A stretch of 36,140 nucleotides of DNA from Myxococcota bacterium (GCA_022703175.1 JAKLEG010000007.1:1-36140), one strand, 5' to 3'; counted from the stretch's first letter, positions 23,100-31,684 are shown. Notes: generated by a model from the letters alone, not told the origin. Made by a program: numbers and translations.

Positions 23100-24215
23100 A
23101 TGGCCGGGCACAAAACGTCGTTCGTCTTCCGGGAGGCCAGCGCGGGTGAGGATGAAGCCCTGCGGCGCTTGTGGCGCGAGACGCCCATGGCAGGGAGCAT
23201 TGCATTAGCGTTTGAGCGAGAGCCATCGGTGTTCTTGGCCGCAAGCTTGATGGGAGATCTTCATCAGACCCTGGTGGCCCTGGATGAACACGGCCATGCG
23301 CGAGCCTCGGCAAGCCGTGCGGAGCTTTCAGCGTACGTAAATGGTGTCCCGGAGTTGTTGGGCTATTTGAGCGAGCTGCGCGTGCATCCGAGCGCGCGGC
23401 AGCAGCGGCGCCTGCTCTTGGATGGCTGGGCCCATCTGCGCGAGCTGCACAGACGCGCGGGCGTGCAGCTGTATGTCACGACGATCTTCGCCGACAACCA
23501 ATTGGCGCGACGCATGCTAGAGCGGAATCGACCCGGTTGGCCGGTGTATTTGCCCCGGGAGCGGTTGGCTACGTTGGCGGCGCTACCGCGCCTCGTTGCG
23601 GCACCCCTGCCTCAGGGCATCATGGTGCGGCAAGCGCTGCCGAGCGACCGCGCCGGGCTGCTTGAGTGCTTGGCGCGTAATCATGCGCGCTATCAGTTTG
23701 CGCCGGTGTGGACGGAGGCCACACTCACGGGGCATCCGCGCAGCCGTGGTCTCGACTTTAGTGATTTTACCATCGCGCTGCGTGACCAACGGGTTGTGGG
23801 TGTGCTCGCGATCTGGGACCAACAAGCATTCAAGCAGACCATCGTGCACGGCTATCATGGCGCGATGACCGCGTTGCGGCACGTCTGGAATATGACGACG
23901 GCACTGAGCCATTGGCCGCGCTTACCAGCACCTGGGCAAGCGTTATCGCACGCATACTTGTCGCACCTCGCCGTAGACGACGACGCGGCACCGGTCTTCT
24001 TGGCCTTGTGCCGACATGCGCTGTCGCGCCGCCGACCGTTCGAGTACCTGACCTTCACGCTGTCGGAGCGCCACCCCTTGTTGGCAGTGGCGGAAGCTGC
24101 GTTTCGTCACCTGCGCTACGACAGCATCCTATACGCGGTGCATCTGGGGGATGGGGCGCGCGAGGTGGCGCGCTTGGATACTCGGCCGGCCTACCTCGAA
24201 GCGGCAATTCTCTAG
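23100..24215 (+). CDS. GNAT-type N-acyltransferase-like protein
   Basis: The 371-residue protein shows two GNAT-like halves. The first, about residues 1-150, has FREASAGEDEALRRLW and LSELRVHPSARQQRRLLLDGWAHL, which resembles the acetyl-CoA binding loop (RVHP-x-RR). The second, about 180-360, has MVRQALPSDRAGLLECL, ALRDQRVVGVLAIWDQQ and AYLSHLAVDDDAAPVFL. Similar two-part proteins occur in cyanobacteria and Myxococcota. No signal peptide or membrane segment is seen. It opens a plus-strand run leading to an M20 peptidase, an unknown protein and a GH3 synthetase. The acyl donor and acceptor are unknown; the fold call is reasonably firm for the first half and weaker for the second. Confidence 0.72.
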   Translation: MAGHKTSFVFREASAGEDEALRRLWRETPMAGSIALAFEREPSVFLAASLMGDLHQTLVALDEHGHARASASRAELSAYVNGVPELLGYLSELRVHPSARQQRRLLLDGWAHLRELHRRAGVQLYVTTIFADNQLARRMLERNRPGWPVYLPRERLATLAALPRLVAAPLPQGIMVRQALPSDRAGLLECLARNHARYQFAPVWTEATLTGHPRSRGLDFSDFTIALRDQRVVGVLAIWDQQAFKQTIVHGYHGAMTALRHVWNMTTALSHWPRLPAPGQALSHAYLSHLAVDDDAAPVFLALCRHALSRRRPFEYLTFTLSERHPLLAVAEAAFRHLRYDSILYAVHLGDGAREVARLDTRPAYLEAAIL

Positions 24216-24267
24216 GTTTCCCCCGCTATTTCATCGATTCTGTGGTTCTGGCATAGCTTGAGAAGTC

Positions 24268-24290
24268 GCGCCCGTACCTACGGTAGGCGC
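24268..24290 (+). promoter_or_regulatory. Hairpin directly upstream of the M20 dipeptidase ribosome site
   Basis: GCGCC/GGCGC and TACC/GGTA pair into a 9-bp stem with a 2-base CG bulge and a TAC loop. It ends 5 bases before AAGGAG (24296-24301), followed by GTTTTTGC and ATG 24309. It could be a terminator for the upstream gene, a leader hairpin or a processing site. Confidence 0.4.
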
Positions 24291-24308
24291 CTTACAAGGA
24301 GTTTTTGC

Positions 24309-25685
24309 ATGAGCGCCGTCATCGCCACTATCCGCGCCGAGCAAACCCGCTATCTGCATCAATTGTCTGAGCTTTTGCGGCTGCCCTCGGTAAGCACCGA
24401 CGCCAGCAAGAAAGCCGAGATTGTGCGCACGGCCGAGTGGATGAAGGCCCGGTTGCTTAGCGCCGGTTGCACGACGGCCGAGGTGATCGCCACCGATGGT
24501 CACCCGATCGTGTACGGCGAATGGCTAGGCGCCCCCGGCAAGCCCACGCTGCTTGTGTACGGGCACTACGACGTCCAACCTGCTGAACCACTCGACAAAT
24601 GGATCTCACCACCGTTTGAGCCCACCATCCGCGATGGCCGCATCTATGCGCGCGGTGCCTCCGATGACAAAGGGCAGGTGGTGATCCATATCAACGCGCT
24701 GGAAGCGCACCTGAAGACCCATGGCAGCGTGCCGGTGAATCTGAAGTTCCTGATTGAGGGCGAGGAAGAGATTGGTTCCCCGTCACTTCCAGCTTTCGTG
24801 GCGGCCAACCAACAGCGTTTGCGCTGCGACGCGGTGGTGGTCTCGGACACGGCGATGTTCTCCAAGGATCAACCATCTATTACCTACGGCCTGCGTGGCC
24901 TGGTCTATTTGCAGGTCGATCTGTTCGGTACCCACGGCGATCTGCACTCCGGTAGTTTTGGCGGCGCGGTGGTGAATCCGGCGATGGCGCTGGCATGGCT
25001 TCTGGGCAAGCTGAAAGATGAGAAAGGCAAGATCAAGGTACCAGGGTTCTACGACAACGTCGTGAAGCTGACGGCTGCCGAGCGCCGAGCCTTTAAGTCG
25101 CTGAAACATAGCGATGCCAAGTTCAAGCGCGACCTCGGCGCACCGGAGCTGTTTGGCGAAGCGGGTTTCACCACGCTCGAACGTATTTGGGCGCGCCCAA
25201 CGCTCGACATCAACGGCCTATGGGCGGGCTTTACCGGCCAAGGGGCCAAGACGGTTATTCCGGCCGAGGCGCACGCCAAGCTGTCAATGCGGTTGGTGCC
25301 TAACCAAACACCTGCAGAGATCACGAAGAAGGTCACGCAAGCGATTAAAAAGCTGGCGCCTAAGTCGGTGCGCGTAGAGGTGCAAAATCTGCACGGTGGT
25401 GATGGCTGGTTGGCACCCACGGAGCATCCGGCGTTGGCGGCTGCCAGTCGGGCGGTGAAGCAGGCGTTTGGCAAAACGCCGGTGTTTGTGCGCGAAGGCG
25501 GCTCTATTCCAATCGTGGCCAACTTCGCCCGGGTTCTAAAAGTGCCATGCGTGTTGTTGGGGGTTGGACTCAACGATGACAACCTGCACGCCCCCAACGA
25601 GAAGTTGGATTTGGATAACTTTCACAAGGGCATCGAGGCGGCCGCGTTGTTCATGCAGGAGTTTGGCGCCCAGAAGGGGGCGTAG
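24309..25685 (+). CDS. M20-family dipeptidase/amidohydrolase
   Basis: ATG 24309 follows AAGGAG by 7 nt and is much better than the upstream in-frame start at 24258. The 458-residue metallo-hydrolase carries all expected M20 residues: His86 and Asp88 in LVYGHYDVQP, Asp119 in RGASDDKGQ, Glu153-Glu154 in EGEEEIGSP, Asp in VVSDT, and His in DDNLHAPNE. The middle holds the lid domain (GLRGLVYLQVDLFGTHGDLHSG). This pattern is that of the CNDP-like di- and tripeptidases, not the M20D amino-acid-conjugate hydrolases of plants. It is probably cytoplasmic. The gene is 6 bases ahead of the next one and shares the run with a GH3 synthetase. Confidence 0.92.
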   Translation: MSAVIATIRAEQTRYLHQLSELLRLPSVSTDASKKAEIVRTAEWMKARLLSAGCTTAEVIATDGHPIVYGEWLGAPGKPTLLVYGHYDVQPAEPLDKWISPPFEPTIRDGRIYARGASDDKGQVVIHINALEAHLKTHGSVPVNLKFLIEGEEEIGSPSLPAFVAANQQRLRCDAVVVSDTAMFSKDQPSITYGLRGLVYLQVDLFGTHGDLHSGSFGGAVVNPAMALAWLLGKLKDEKGKIKVPGFYDNVVKLTAAERRAFKSLKHSDAKFKRDLGAPELFGEAGFTTLERIWARPTLDINGLWAGFTGQGAKTVIPAEAHAKLSMRLVPNQTPAEITKKVTQAIKKLAPKSVRVEVQNLHGGDGWLAPTEHPALAAASRAVKQAFGKTPVFVREGGSIPIVANFARVLKVPCVLLGVGLNDDNLHAPNEKLDLDNFHKGIEAAALFMQEFGAQKGA

Positions 25686-25691
25686 CGGCCG

Positions 25692-26462
25692 ATGGCACGT
25701 ACGCAAACAATCACCGGTCAATTGCGCGCCCGCGTGGTGTCGGTCCGGAGCCTGGCGGTGGCCGACCGCGCGGCGATGTGGGCGCTGTTTGAACGTTACT
25801 ATGCCGATGTGTCGCGACCGGAGTTTGAGCTCGACCTTACGCCTAAGCACCACGTGATTTTGCTGTACGACACCGGCACCGACGAATTGAAAGGGTTTTC
25901 GACTCTGGAGCGGTTTTCCACGAGCGTGAACGGCAAGCGCTACGCGATGGTTTTCTCCGGCGATACGATCATTGAGCCGGCCTATTGGGGCCAACGTGCG
26001 CTGCAGTACGCGTTCTATCGCTACATCCTCGCCGCCAGGCTCAGGTGGGCACGTCTGCCGCTCTACTGGTTTTTGATCAGCAAGGGCTATCGCACCTATT
26101 TGCTTTTGTCGCGCAACTTCGTGGAGTACTGGCCGCGGCACGACAAGCCCACGCCTAGGAAGATTCAAGAGCTCCTGGATCATGTCGCGACATTGAAGTT
26201 TGGCGGGGCCTTTGAGCCCGAGCGAGGCACGTTGCACTTTACGCCATCGCATGGCCGGTTGCGCGAAGAGGTGGCACCGCTCGGGTCCGACCTGCTTGCG
26301 GCTCCGGACATTCGGTTCTTCAACGAGCGCAACCCGGGGCATCTGCAAGGGGATGAGCTGTGCTGTTTAGGTAAGATCGATCTGCATTTCGCTGTGGCCT
26401 ATGTGCAGAAGGAGCTCCGTAAGCGGCTCCGACGACGCTTCTTTCCGCAAGGGCCGCGCTAA
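25692..26462 (+). CDS. Conserved-looking protein, possible GNAT fold, upstream of GH3
   Basis: I cannot name this 256-residue protein. It starts at ATG 25692, 6 bases after the M20 stop. The first 160 residues have an acyltransferase-like look: LAVADRAAMWALFERYYADV, FELDLTPKHHVILLYD, ELKGFSTLERF, RYAMVFSGDTIIEPAYWGQ and LYWFLISKGYRTYLLL. The strand-turn pattern and absence of membrane segments would fit a divergent GNAT. The C-terminus is strongly basic (KELRKRLRRRFFPQGPR). The coding end meets the GH3 gene with at most a 1-base gap, so the two are probably translated together. Function is unknown. Confidence 0.65.
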   Translation: MARTQTITGQLRARVVSVRSLAVADRAAMWALFERYYADVSRPEFELDLTPKHHVILLYDTGTDELKGFSTLERFSTSVNGKRYAMVFSGDTIIEPAYWGQRALQYAFYRYILAARLRWARLPLYWFLISKGYRTYLLLSRNFVEYWPRHDKPTPRKIQELLDHVATLKFGGAFEPERGTLHFTPSHGRLREEVAPLGSDLLAAPDIRFFNERNPGHLQGDELCCLGKIDLHFAVAYVQKELRKRLRRRFFPQGPR

Positions 26463-26463
26463 C

Positions 26464-28041
26464 TTGCTGCTCTCAGTCATCGACGCCGGCTATGCCTTGA
26501 GTCTGATTCCGGCGCGCTTGGCCTTTGCTCGCGCCACGCTCCGTGTTGAGGCGTTCCAACAGCGTCACCTGCAGCGCACGCTGCAGAAAAACCAGCGCAC
26601 AGTGTATGGCGTGCAGCATCGGTTTGCCGAGATTCACTCGCTGGCCGATTATCAGCGCCGCGTGCCGGTGGTTGGTTACGATGAGGTGGCTCCTTGGGTG
26701 ACGCGGTTGGCCGAGGGCGAGAAGCATCTGCTCACCGCCGAACCGGTGCGCTTGTTTGAGCCGACCTCCGGTTCTACCGGCCAAGCCAAGCTCATCCCCT
26801 ATACGCAGGGGCTGCTCTCTGAGTTCTCGGCTGCGACCAGCGCTTGGTTGGCCGACCTCTATGCACACTACCCACTCTCGGGCACCACCAGCTATTGGTC
26901 GCTATCGCCCGCCACGTCCAAGGGACACGCGACGCCTGCGGGCATCCCCGTCGGGTTTGCCGATGATACCGAGTACTTCGGCCGACTGACCCGGTGGGCT
27001 GTGCGGCAGAAGCTCGCCGTGCCGGTGAGCGTGCGGTGCGCTCCTTCCTTCGAGGCTTGGCGCGAAAGCACGGTGCGGTCGCTGCTTGCGGCACCTGACC
27101 TGGGATTGATCTCCGTGTGGAGCCCTACCTTCTTGTCATTGTTGATGCGCTACCTGGAGGCCAATTTCGAAAGCTTGGTGGCCACCTTGCCCAAGCGTCA
27201 CGAGGCGGCGGTGCGCGCCCGCGTTGAACAAGCCGATGGGATCACCGCTTTGGCGCTGTGGCCCAAGCTGCGGCTGTTGTCCTGTTGGACCGAGGCGAGC
27301 GCGCAACTGTTTGTGCCAGAGCTTATGCGCTGGTTTGTCGGGGTGCCGATCCAGGGGAAGGGGTTGGTTGCCACCGAAGGCATCGTGAGCCTGCCGTGGG
27401 GTAACACCGACGCCGGGTCGGTGGCGGCTATCACCAGTCATTTTCTTGAATTGCAGCCGCTCGACCAAGCCACGCACGCGCCACTTGGGGTGCATCAGGC
27501 CCGCGTAGGCGCCTCTTACGAGCCGATTGTCACCACGGCCGGAGGTTTGTACCGCTACCGGTTGGGCGACGTGGTCACCTGCACCGGCTTTGTCGGCCAA
27601 GCGCCGTTGTTGCGCCTGTTGGGGCGTCGTGACAAACGCAGCGACTTGTGCGGCGAAAAACTGGATGCCCTAGCGGTGGAGCAAGCTCTGCAAGCGGTGT
27701 GCACCGAGGTGGGCATCACCGTGCAGTTCGCTTTGGTGGCGCCGCTGCTCGAACCGCGTCCGGCTTACTGCCTGCTTGTGGAGAGTGAGGCCGACGCGGC
27801 ATCTTTGCAGCAGGTCGCGGTGGGCCTTGAGCGGCGGTTATGTGACAATTTTCATTATCAGTACTGTCGCGAGGTTGGCCAACTTGGCCCGGTGTCGCTG
27901 CGTCGCACGGAGCGCGGTTTTGAACGCTATGCGCAGGTGCTCTCAGCACGCGGAGTGGCCTTGGGGAGCATCAAACCGATGGGGCTCACAGCCGAGTTAG
28001 GTTGGCCGGCGCGGTTGCAGCCTACGCCTACAAACGTTTAG
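26464..28041 (+). CDS. GH3-family acyl-acid amido synthetase
   Basis: The protein belongs to the GH3 branch of adenylate-forming enzymes, which activate a carboxylic acid with ATP and join it to an amino acid or amine. The N-terminal helical part has LARATLRVEAFQQRHL, LQKNQRTVYGVQHRF and the VPVVGYDEVAPWV strand. The ATP-binding loop is FEPTSGSTGQAKLIPYT. Later come LLSCWTEASAQLF, GLVATEGIVSLPW, GGLYRYRLGDVV and LGRRDKRSDLCGEKL. Length (525) is normal. The start is uncertain: TTG 26464 lies right after the previous stop and gives a family-like N-terminus, while ATG 26401 would overlap the previous gene by 62 bases. The substrate is unknown. The stop overlaps the convergent radical SAM stop by 4 bases. 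Confidence 0.88.
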   Translation: MLLSVIDAGYALSLIPARLAFARATLRVEAFQQRHLQRTLQKNQRTVYGVQHRFAEIHSLADYQRRVPVVGYDEVAPWVTRLAEGEKHLLTAEPVRLFEPTSGSTGQAKLIPYTQGLLSEFSAATSAWLADLYAHYPLSGTTSYWSLSPATSKGHATPAGIPVGFADDTEYFGRLTRWAVRQKLAVPVSVRCAPSFEAWRESTVRSLLAAPDLGLISVWSPTFLSLLMRYLEANFESLVATLPKRHEAAVRARVEQADGITALALWPKLRLLSCWTEASAQLFVPELMRWFVGVPIQGKGLVATEGIVSLPWGNTDAGSVAAITSHFLELQPLDQATHAPLGVHQARVGASYEPIVTTAGGLYRYRLGDVVTCTGFVGQAPLLRLLGRRDKRSDLCGEKLDALAVEQALQAVCTEVGITVQFALVAPLLEPRPAYCLLVESEADAASLQQVAVGLERRLCDNFHYQYCREVGQLGPVSLRRTERGFERYAQVLSARGVALGSIKPMGLTAELGWPARLQPTPTNV

Positions 28042-29426
28042 CGGGTACCAATCGCTAAAGCTTCACCGCGTTCGCGCCACGCTGCTTTGGCCAGGCCGGG
28101 CGATAGTTGATTCACCGGCATTTCGAACCCCTTGTTGGCGTACAGGCGCTTCACGAAGATACGGTAGGTGAGGTTGCCGGCAAAAGTTACCGGGAACCAC
28201 AGGCCGCTGCCGGCTACGCGTCGGACGATGTTCATGATCTTGAACGTCTCCCGATACGACCAGCGAAAGCCCTCATAGAGTTCGGCGGCGCTCATCCCTT
28301 GCGGTCTAAACACCACGTGCATGGTGTCGTAGTCGCCCCAATCGTAGCTCAAAATGCGTTTCTCACTCTCCAGGCGCTCGAACAGGCGAGTGCCGGGGTA
28401 GGGCGTGTAAATAGAGTAACGCGGGATATCCACCTGCAACTCTTGGACGCGGTTTACCGTCTCTTTGAAGATCTCAGGGGTGTCGTCATCGAAGCCGAAC
28501 ACGAAGCAGCCTTGCACGATGATGCCATTGGCATGCATCAACTTCATCAGCTCAGCGTATTCGTCTTGCTTGTTGAAGCCTTTGTAAATGCGCTTGAGCG
28601 ACGATTGCGAGACCGACTCGAAACCGAACAGTAAAAACTTGCAGCCGCTCTTGCGTAACAAGTTAACAAGCTCCGGGTCGCGCGCGATCGCGGTGGTGGC
28701 GAGGCCGCCCCATTTCTTCTTGAGCGGAATCATCGCGGTGAGCAGCTCTTTGGCCCACTCAACGTCGTCGAAGGGGCTGACATCGTTGACTGCGAATAGT
28801 TTGGCAGGCACGGCCTTAATGTCGCGCAGGATGTCAGCGATGGGGCGTTTTTGGAAGCGCGGCCACACCGCCGGAACAGTGCAGAAATCGCAGGCGTGCA
28901 CGCAGCCGCGGCTGAAGGCGACGGTATACGGCAGGTTGTAACCGCTGCGTCGTAGTAGGTCGTACCTGGGCGTTGGAATACCTTCGTAGAATTCACCGGT
29001 TTCGGCGGGGGCGCGATACTCAGGTTTGAGTGCGTTGACTTTGGCGTCGGCCACCACCGCGGCCCAGGTGTGCTCACCCATGCCGAGTACGATGCTGTCG
29101 GCGAATTGCCGTGCTTCGTCGGGCATCATCGAGACATGCACGCCTCCCAACACCACTTTGATACCGCGGCGGCGGAAGTGATCGGCCAACGCATAGGCGC
29201 GGCGGGCAGTGCCGGTCATTACGCTGATGCCTACCAGATCGGCCTCGGCGTCGAGTGGCACCCGATCAATGCTTTCGTCCACCAAGCGGTAGGTGATGTC
29301 GGGGTCGTTGCCGGTGAAGGCCGCGAGTGTCGTGAGCGTGAGCGGCGCCTCGCGCGAGGAACGCACAAAATCGCCGAACTTCAGTTTGTGCATCGCGGCG
29401 TCGGGCATGATGAGCAGGATACGCAT
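28038..29426 (-). CDS. B12-binding-domain radical SAM protein, copy 1
   Basis: The 462-residue enzyme has an N-terminal cobalamin-binding-type Rossmann domain (about 1-140; LVGISVMTGTARRAYALADH and VVLGGVHVSMMPDEA) but no classical DxHxxG motif. The radical SAM core starts near 165 with GCVHACDFC (Cys175, 179, 182) that ligates the [4Fe-4S] cluster. LLFGFESVSQSSLKRIYKGFN and GCFVFGFDDDTPEIF follow, then YTPYPGTRLFERLE. After about residue 350 comes a helical C-terminal extension with YEGFRWSYRETFKIMNIVRRV, as in the DUF4070-like group. Substrate is unknown; members often methylate or remodel lipids or secondary metabolites. It diverges from copy 2. Confidence 0.88.
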   Translation of the reverse strand: MRILLIMPDAAMHKLKFGDFVRSSREAPLTLTTLAAFTGNDPDITYRLVDESIDRVPLDAEADLVGISVMTGTARRAYALADHFRRRGIKVVLGGVHVSMMPDEARQFADSIVLGMGEHTWAAVVADAKVNALKPEYRAPAETGEFYEGIPTPRYDLLRRSGYNLPYTVAFSRGCVHACDFCTVPAVWPRFQKRPIADILRDIKAVPAKLFAVNDVSPFDDVEWAKELLTAMIPLKKKWGGLATTAIARDPELVNLLRKSGCKFLLFGFESVSQSSLKRIYKGFNKQDEYAELMKLMHANGIIVQGCFVFGFDDDTPEIFKETVNRVQELQVDIPRYSIYTPYPGTRLFERLESEKRILSYDWGDYDTMHVVFRPQGMSAAELYEGFRWSYRETFKIMNIVRRVAGSGLWFPVTFAGNLTYRIFVKRLYANKGFEMPVNQLSPGLAKAAWRERGEALAIGTR

Positions 29427-29495
29427 GGGGTGGGAGCATAGCGGTTTAGCGGCGGTTCGGGAATGACACCCGTTCCCCCTTCCGTCGCCCCGCGT

Positions 29496-29501
29496 TAGAG
29501 T
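29496..29501 (+). promoter_or_regulatory. TAGAGT -10-like element before radical SAM copy 2
   Basis: TTAGAGTGCCCCG lies 8 nt before ATG 29510; the same TTAGAGTGCGCC word precedes the nucleotidyltransferase gene at 34665. No convincing -35 is seen here. No ribosome site precedes the ATG. Confidence 0.35.
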
Positions 29502-29509
29502 GCCCCGCT

Positions 29510-30835
29510 ATGCACATCACTTTGATCCAGCCAGCGATGGGCCGCGACAGCGACGACTACGTGAAGAGTTGGCAGATGGAGCCGTTGGCCATCGCCACGC
29601 TCGCCAGTATAACGCCCAAAGAGCACACCCTGGCGTTCTTCGACGACCGTCTGGAGCCGATGCCTTATGATATCGTCACCGATTTGGTCGCGATCACGGC
29701 CGAAACCTATACGGCGCAGCGTTCGTATCAGATTGCGCGCAAGTTTCAGGCACGCGGTATCAAAGTGGTGTTAGGCGGTTACCACCCGACGTTGGTGCCG
29801 GACGAAGCAGAAGCGCACGCCGACGCGATTGTGGTGGGGGACGCCGAGGCGGTGTGGCTGGAACTGTTGCAGGATGCCGCGCGTGGGCAATTGCGTAAAC
29901 GCTATACGTCCGATGCGCTGCGCGATTTTTCGGTGCTGGCTGACCGCAGCATTTTTGCTGGCAAACGTTACTTGCCGATAGGACTTGTCGAGTCGGGGCG
30001 CGGGTGCCGCTACTCGTGCGACTTTTGCGCGGTGTCGGCCTACACCAAGGCCACTTATCGCACCCGCGAGCCGCAAGCGGTGGCCGATGAAATCGCCAAG
30101 GCCGGCTACAAGAACGTCTTTATCGTAGACGACAATCTCACCGCCGACCCCGAGCGAGCCAAGGCGCTGCTTAAAGCGTTGATTCCTCTCAAGATCCGTT
30201 GGGGCAGCCAGGCGAGCATCCACGTGGCCAATGACCCTGAGCTCCTGGAGCTTTTAGAGAAGAGCGGCTGTCTGATGCTGCTCATCGGTTTTGAGTCGAT
30301 TGACCACGATTCGCTGCTCGCGATGAACAAGGGCTTCAACCGCGGTAGCGTGAACTATGCACAAGCCATCGCCAAGGTGCGCGAGCGCGGCATTAAGCTC
30401 TACGGTACGTTCGTGTTTGGTTACGACAGTGATCCGGCCGATATCTTTGAACGCACGCTCGACTTTGCCATGGAGCAGAAGCTGTTTTTGGCGGCGTTCA
30501 ATCACTTACAGCCATTTCCTGGTACTCCGCTTTACGCTCGACTAGAACAAGAAGGACGCCTACGCTACCCGAAATGGTGGCTTGAGCCGGGTTATCGCTT
30601 TGGCACCATCGCCTTTCGTCCGAAGCTGATGGAGGCCGACGCCTTGTTTGAGCGCTTGATGGGGCTCAGACGCCGCTTCTTCAGCTACCGGAGCATCATG
30701 AGCCGCGGCCTGGATTTCCGCGCCAACGTCAACGATCCGCTGTCGTTGTGGCTGCACTTCTCGATGAACACGTTGTTGCGTCGTGAGCTTACCGATAAAT
30801 GGCGGATCCCGTTGGGTGTGGCGAGCGAAGGCTAG
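29510..30835 (+). CDS. B12-binding-domain radical SAM protein, copy 2
   Basis: The 441-residue protein has the same layout as copy 1: N-terminal cobalamin-type domain with LAITAETYTAQRSYQ-like strand-helix and VVLGGYHPTLVPDEA, radical SAM cluster motif GCRYSCDFC (Cys166, 170, 173), IGFESIDHDSLLAMNKGFN, GTFVFGYDSDPADIF and QPFPGTPLYARLE. A C-terminal helical extension with LMGLRRRFFSYRSIM and a conserved LWLHFSMNTLLRREL follows. Sequence identity to copy 1 is moderate and spread over the whole length, so these are diverged duplicates. Neither has a signal peptide. The start codon lies only 8 nt after a -10-like TAGAGT and no ribosome site is seen. Confidence 0.88.
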   Translation: MHITLIQPAMGRDSDDYVKSWQMEPLAIATLASITPKEHTLAFFDDRLEPMPYDIVTDLVAITAETYTAQRSYQIARKFQARGIKVVLGGYHPTLVPDEAEAHADAIVVGDAEAVWLELLQDAARGQLRKRYTSDALRDFSVLADRSIFAGKRYLPIGLVESGRGCRYSCDFCAVSAYTKATYRTREPQAVADEIAKAGYKNVFIVDDNLTADPERAKALLKALIPLKIRWGSQASIHVANDPELLELLEKSGCLMLLIGFESIDHDSLLAMNKGFNRGSVNYAQAIAKVRERGIKLYGTFVFGYDSDPADIFERTLDFAMEQKLFLAAFNHLQPFPGTPLYARLEQEGRLRYPKWWLEPGYRFGTIAFRPKLMEADALFERLMGLRRRFFSYRSIMSRGLDFRANVNDPLSLWLHFSMNTLLRRELTDKWRIPLGVASEG

Positions 30836-30842
30836 GGCGAGG

Positions 30843-31619
30843 CTACTTATCCTCGGCGGCATGCAGCGGTAGCACGTACAACAAATAGAACGGTGCGGTG
30901 ATGTCGTCGGAGAGACAGCTGACGTTCGCTCGTTCAACGCGCACGGAGCCTACTTCGTAGACGGTCCGGCGCACCACGTCCCGATCCATCGCATCTTCGC
31001 ACGGTGGCGCAAATGCCAGGAAGGCCTGGCCCTCCAGCTCGCTCTTCACCACCACCGGTTCACTCATGCTGCGGCCATAGCCATCGGCACGCCGCGCCCA
31101 CGCCGCGGCCAAGTAACCACGCGCCTCCGCCAAGCGATCAATTAAATCAAAATTCTCGGCCACATCGGCGCGACCGCCAGCAAACGGATTTTCGGCTCGC
31201 TCGGCCAATACATCTTCCGTGACGGTGATGAAGCTTAAGAGCGCCTCCGCGGAGCGATCGTCATCACCCAAGTGACGCTCAGCCACGGCTATGTGCCAGT
31301 AACAGAGCGCACGACCCACGTCGTTTAGCTCGTCGGTGGCAATGGCTGCGGCAAAGGCCTGGGACGCCACCCTGGGTTCACCACTGCGGAAACTTACGAA
31401 CCCTTGTTGCAACAACTCGCCCGCCGTCATCGGGTAGCGCGGAGCTTCCTCGACACTCGTAGGGCCACCCGGTTCCGGGACGATGTTGTTGGTCGACGCC
31501 AGCATGGTGGGCTTAGCGCGACGCGACGGTGTTGAGGATGGGGGACAGCCTGTGGCGATAAAACAAGCCCCCGCGACTGCCAGGACGCGGCGCAGGTTAT
31601 GACTCCTACCTGCTGCCAT
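30843..31619 (-). CDS. Lipoprotein with TPR-like helical domain
   Basis: ATG 31619 has GTGAGG 6 nt upstream and is preferred to GTG 31631. The 258-residue protein has a lipoprotein signal (VAGACFIATGC, Cys25) and a Pro/Ser-rich linker. From about residue 60 a helical part follows: MTAGELLQQGFVSFRSGEPRVAS, LCYWHIAVAERHLGDDDRSAEALLSF and LAEARGYLAAAWARRADGYG. These look like two or three TPR-type helix pairs. The C-terminal 60 residues are beta-like (GQAFLAFAPPC, DVVRRTVYEVGSVRVERANVSC) and end in a hydrophobic YLLYVLPLH. It ends 7 bases from the end of radical SAM copy 2, convergently. Function is unknown. Confidence 0.72.
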   Translation of the reverse strand: MAAGRSHNLRRVLAVAGACFIATGCPPSSTPSRRAKPTMLASTNNIVPEPGGPTSVEEAPRYPMTAGELLQQGFVSFRSGEPRVASQAFAAAIATDELNDVGRALCYWHIAVAERHLGDDDRSAEALLSFITVTEDVLAERAENPFAGGRADVAENFDLIDRLAEARGYLAAAWARRADGYGRSMSEPVVVKSELEGQAFLAFAPPCEDAMDRDVVRRTVYEVGSVRVERANVSCLSDDITAPFYLLYVLPLHAAEDK

Positions 31620-31684
31620 ACGACGCCTCACTTCCTAGCTATTAGTGTAGGCCTTCAAATCGCATTTGCCCAGGGGGAAATTGC

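Noticed and set aside
25536-26348. 270-aa minus-strand open frame
   Set aside because: It is antisense to the M20 and 256-aa genes; composition is typical of a shadow and no start signal is seen.
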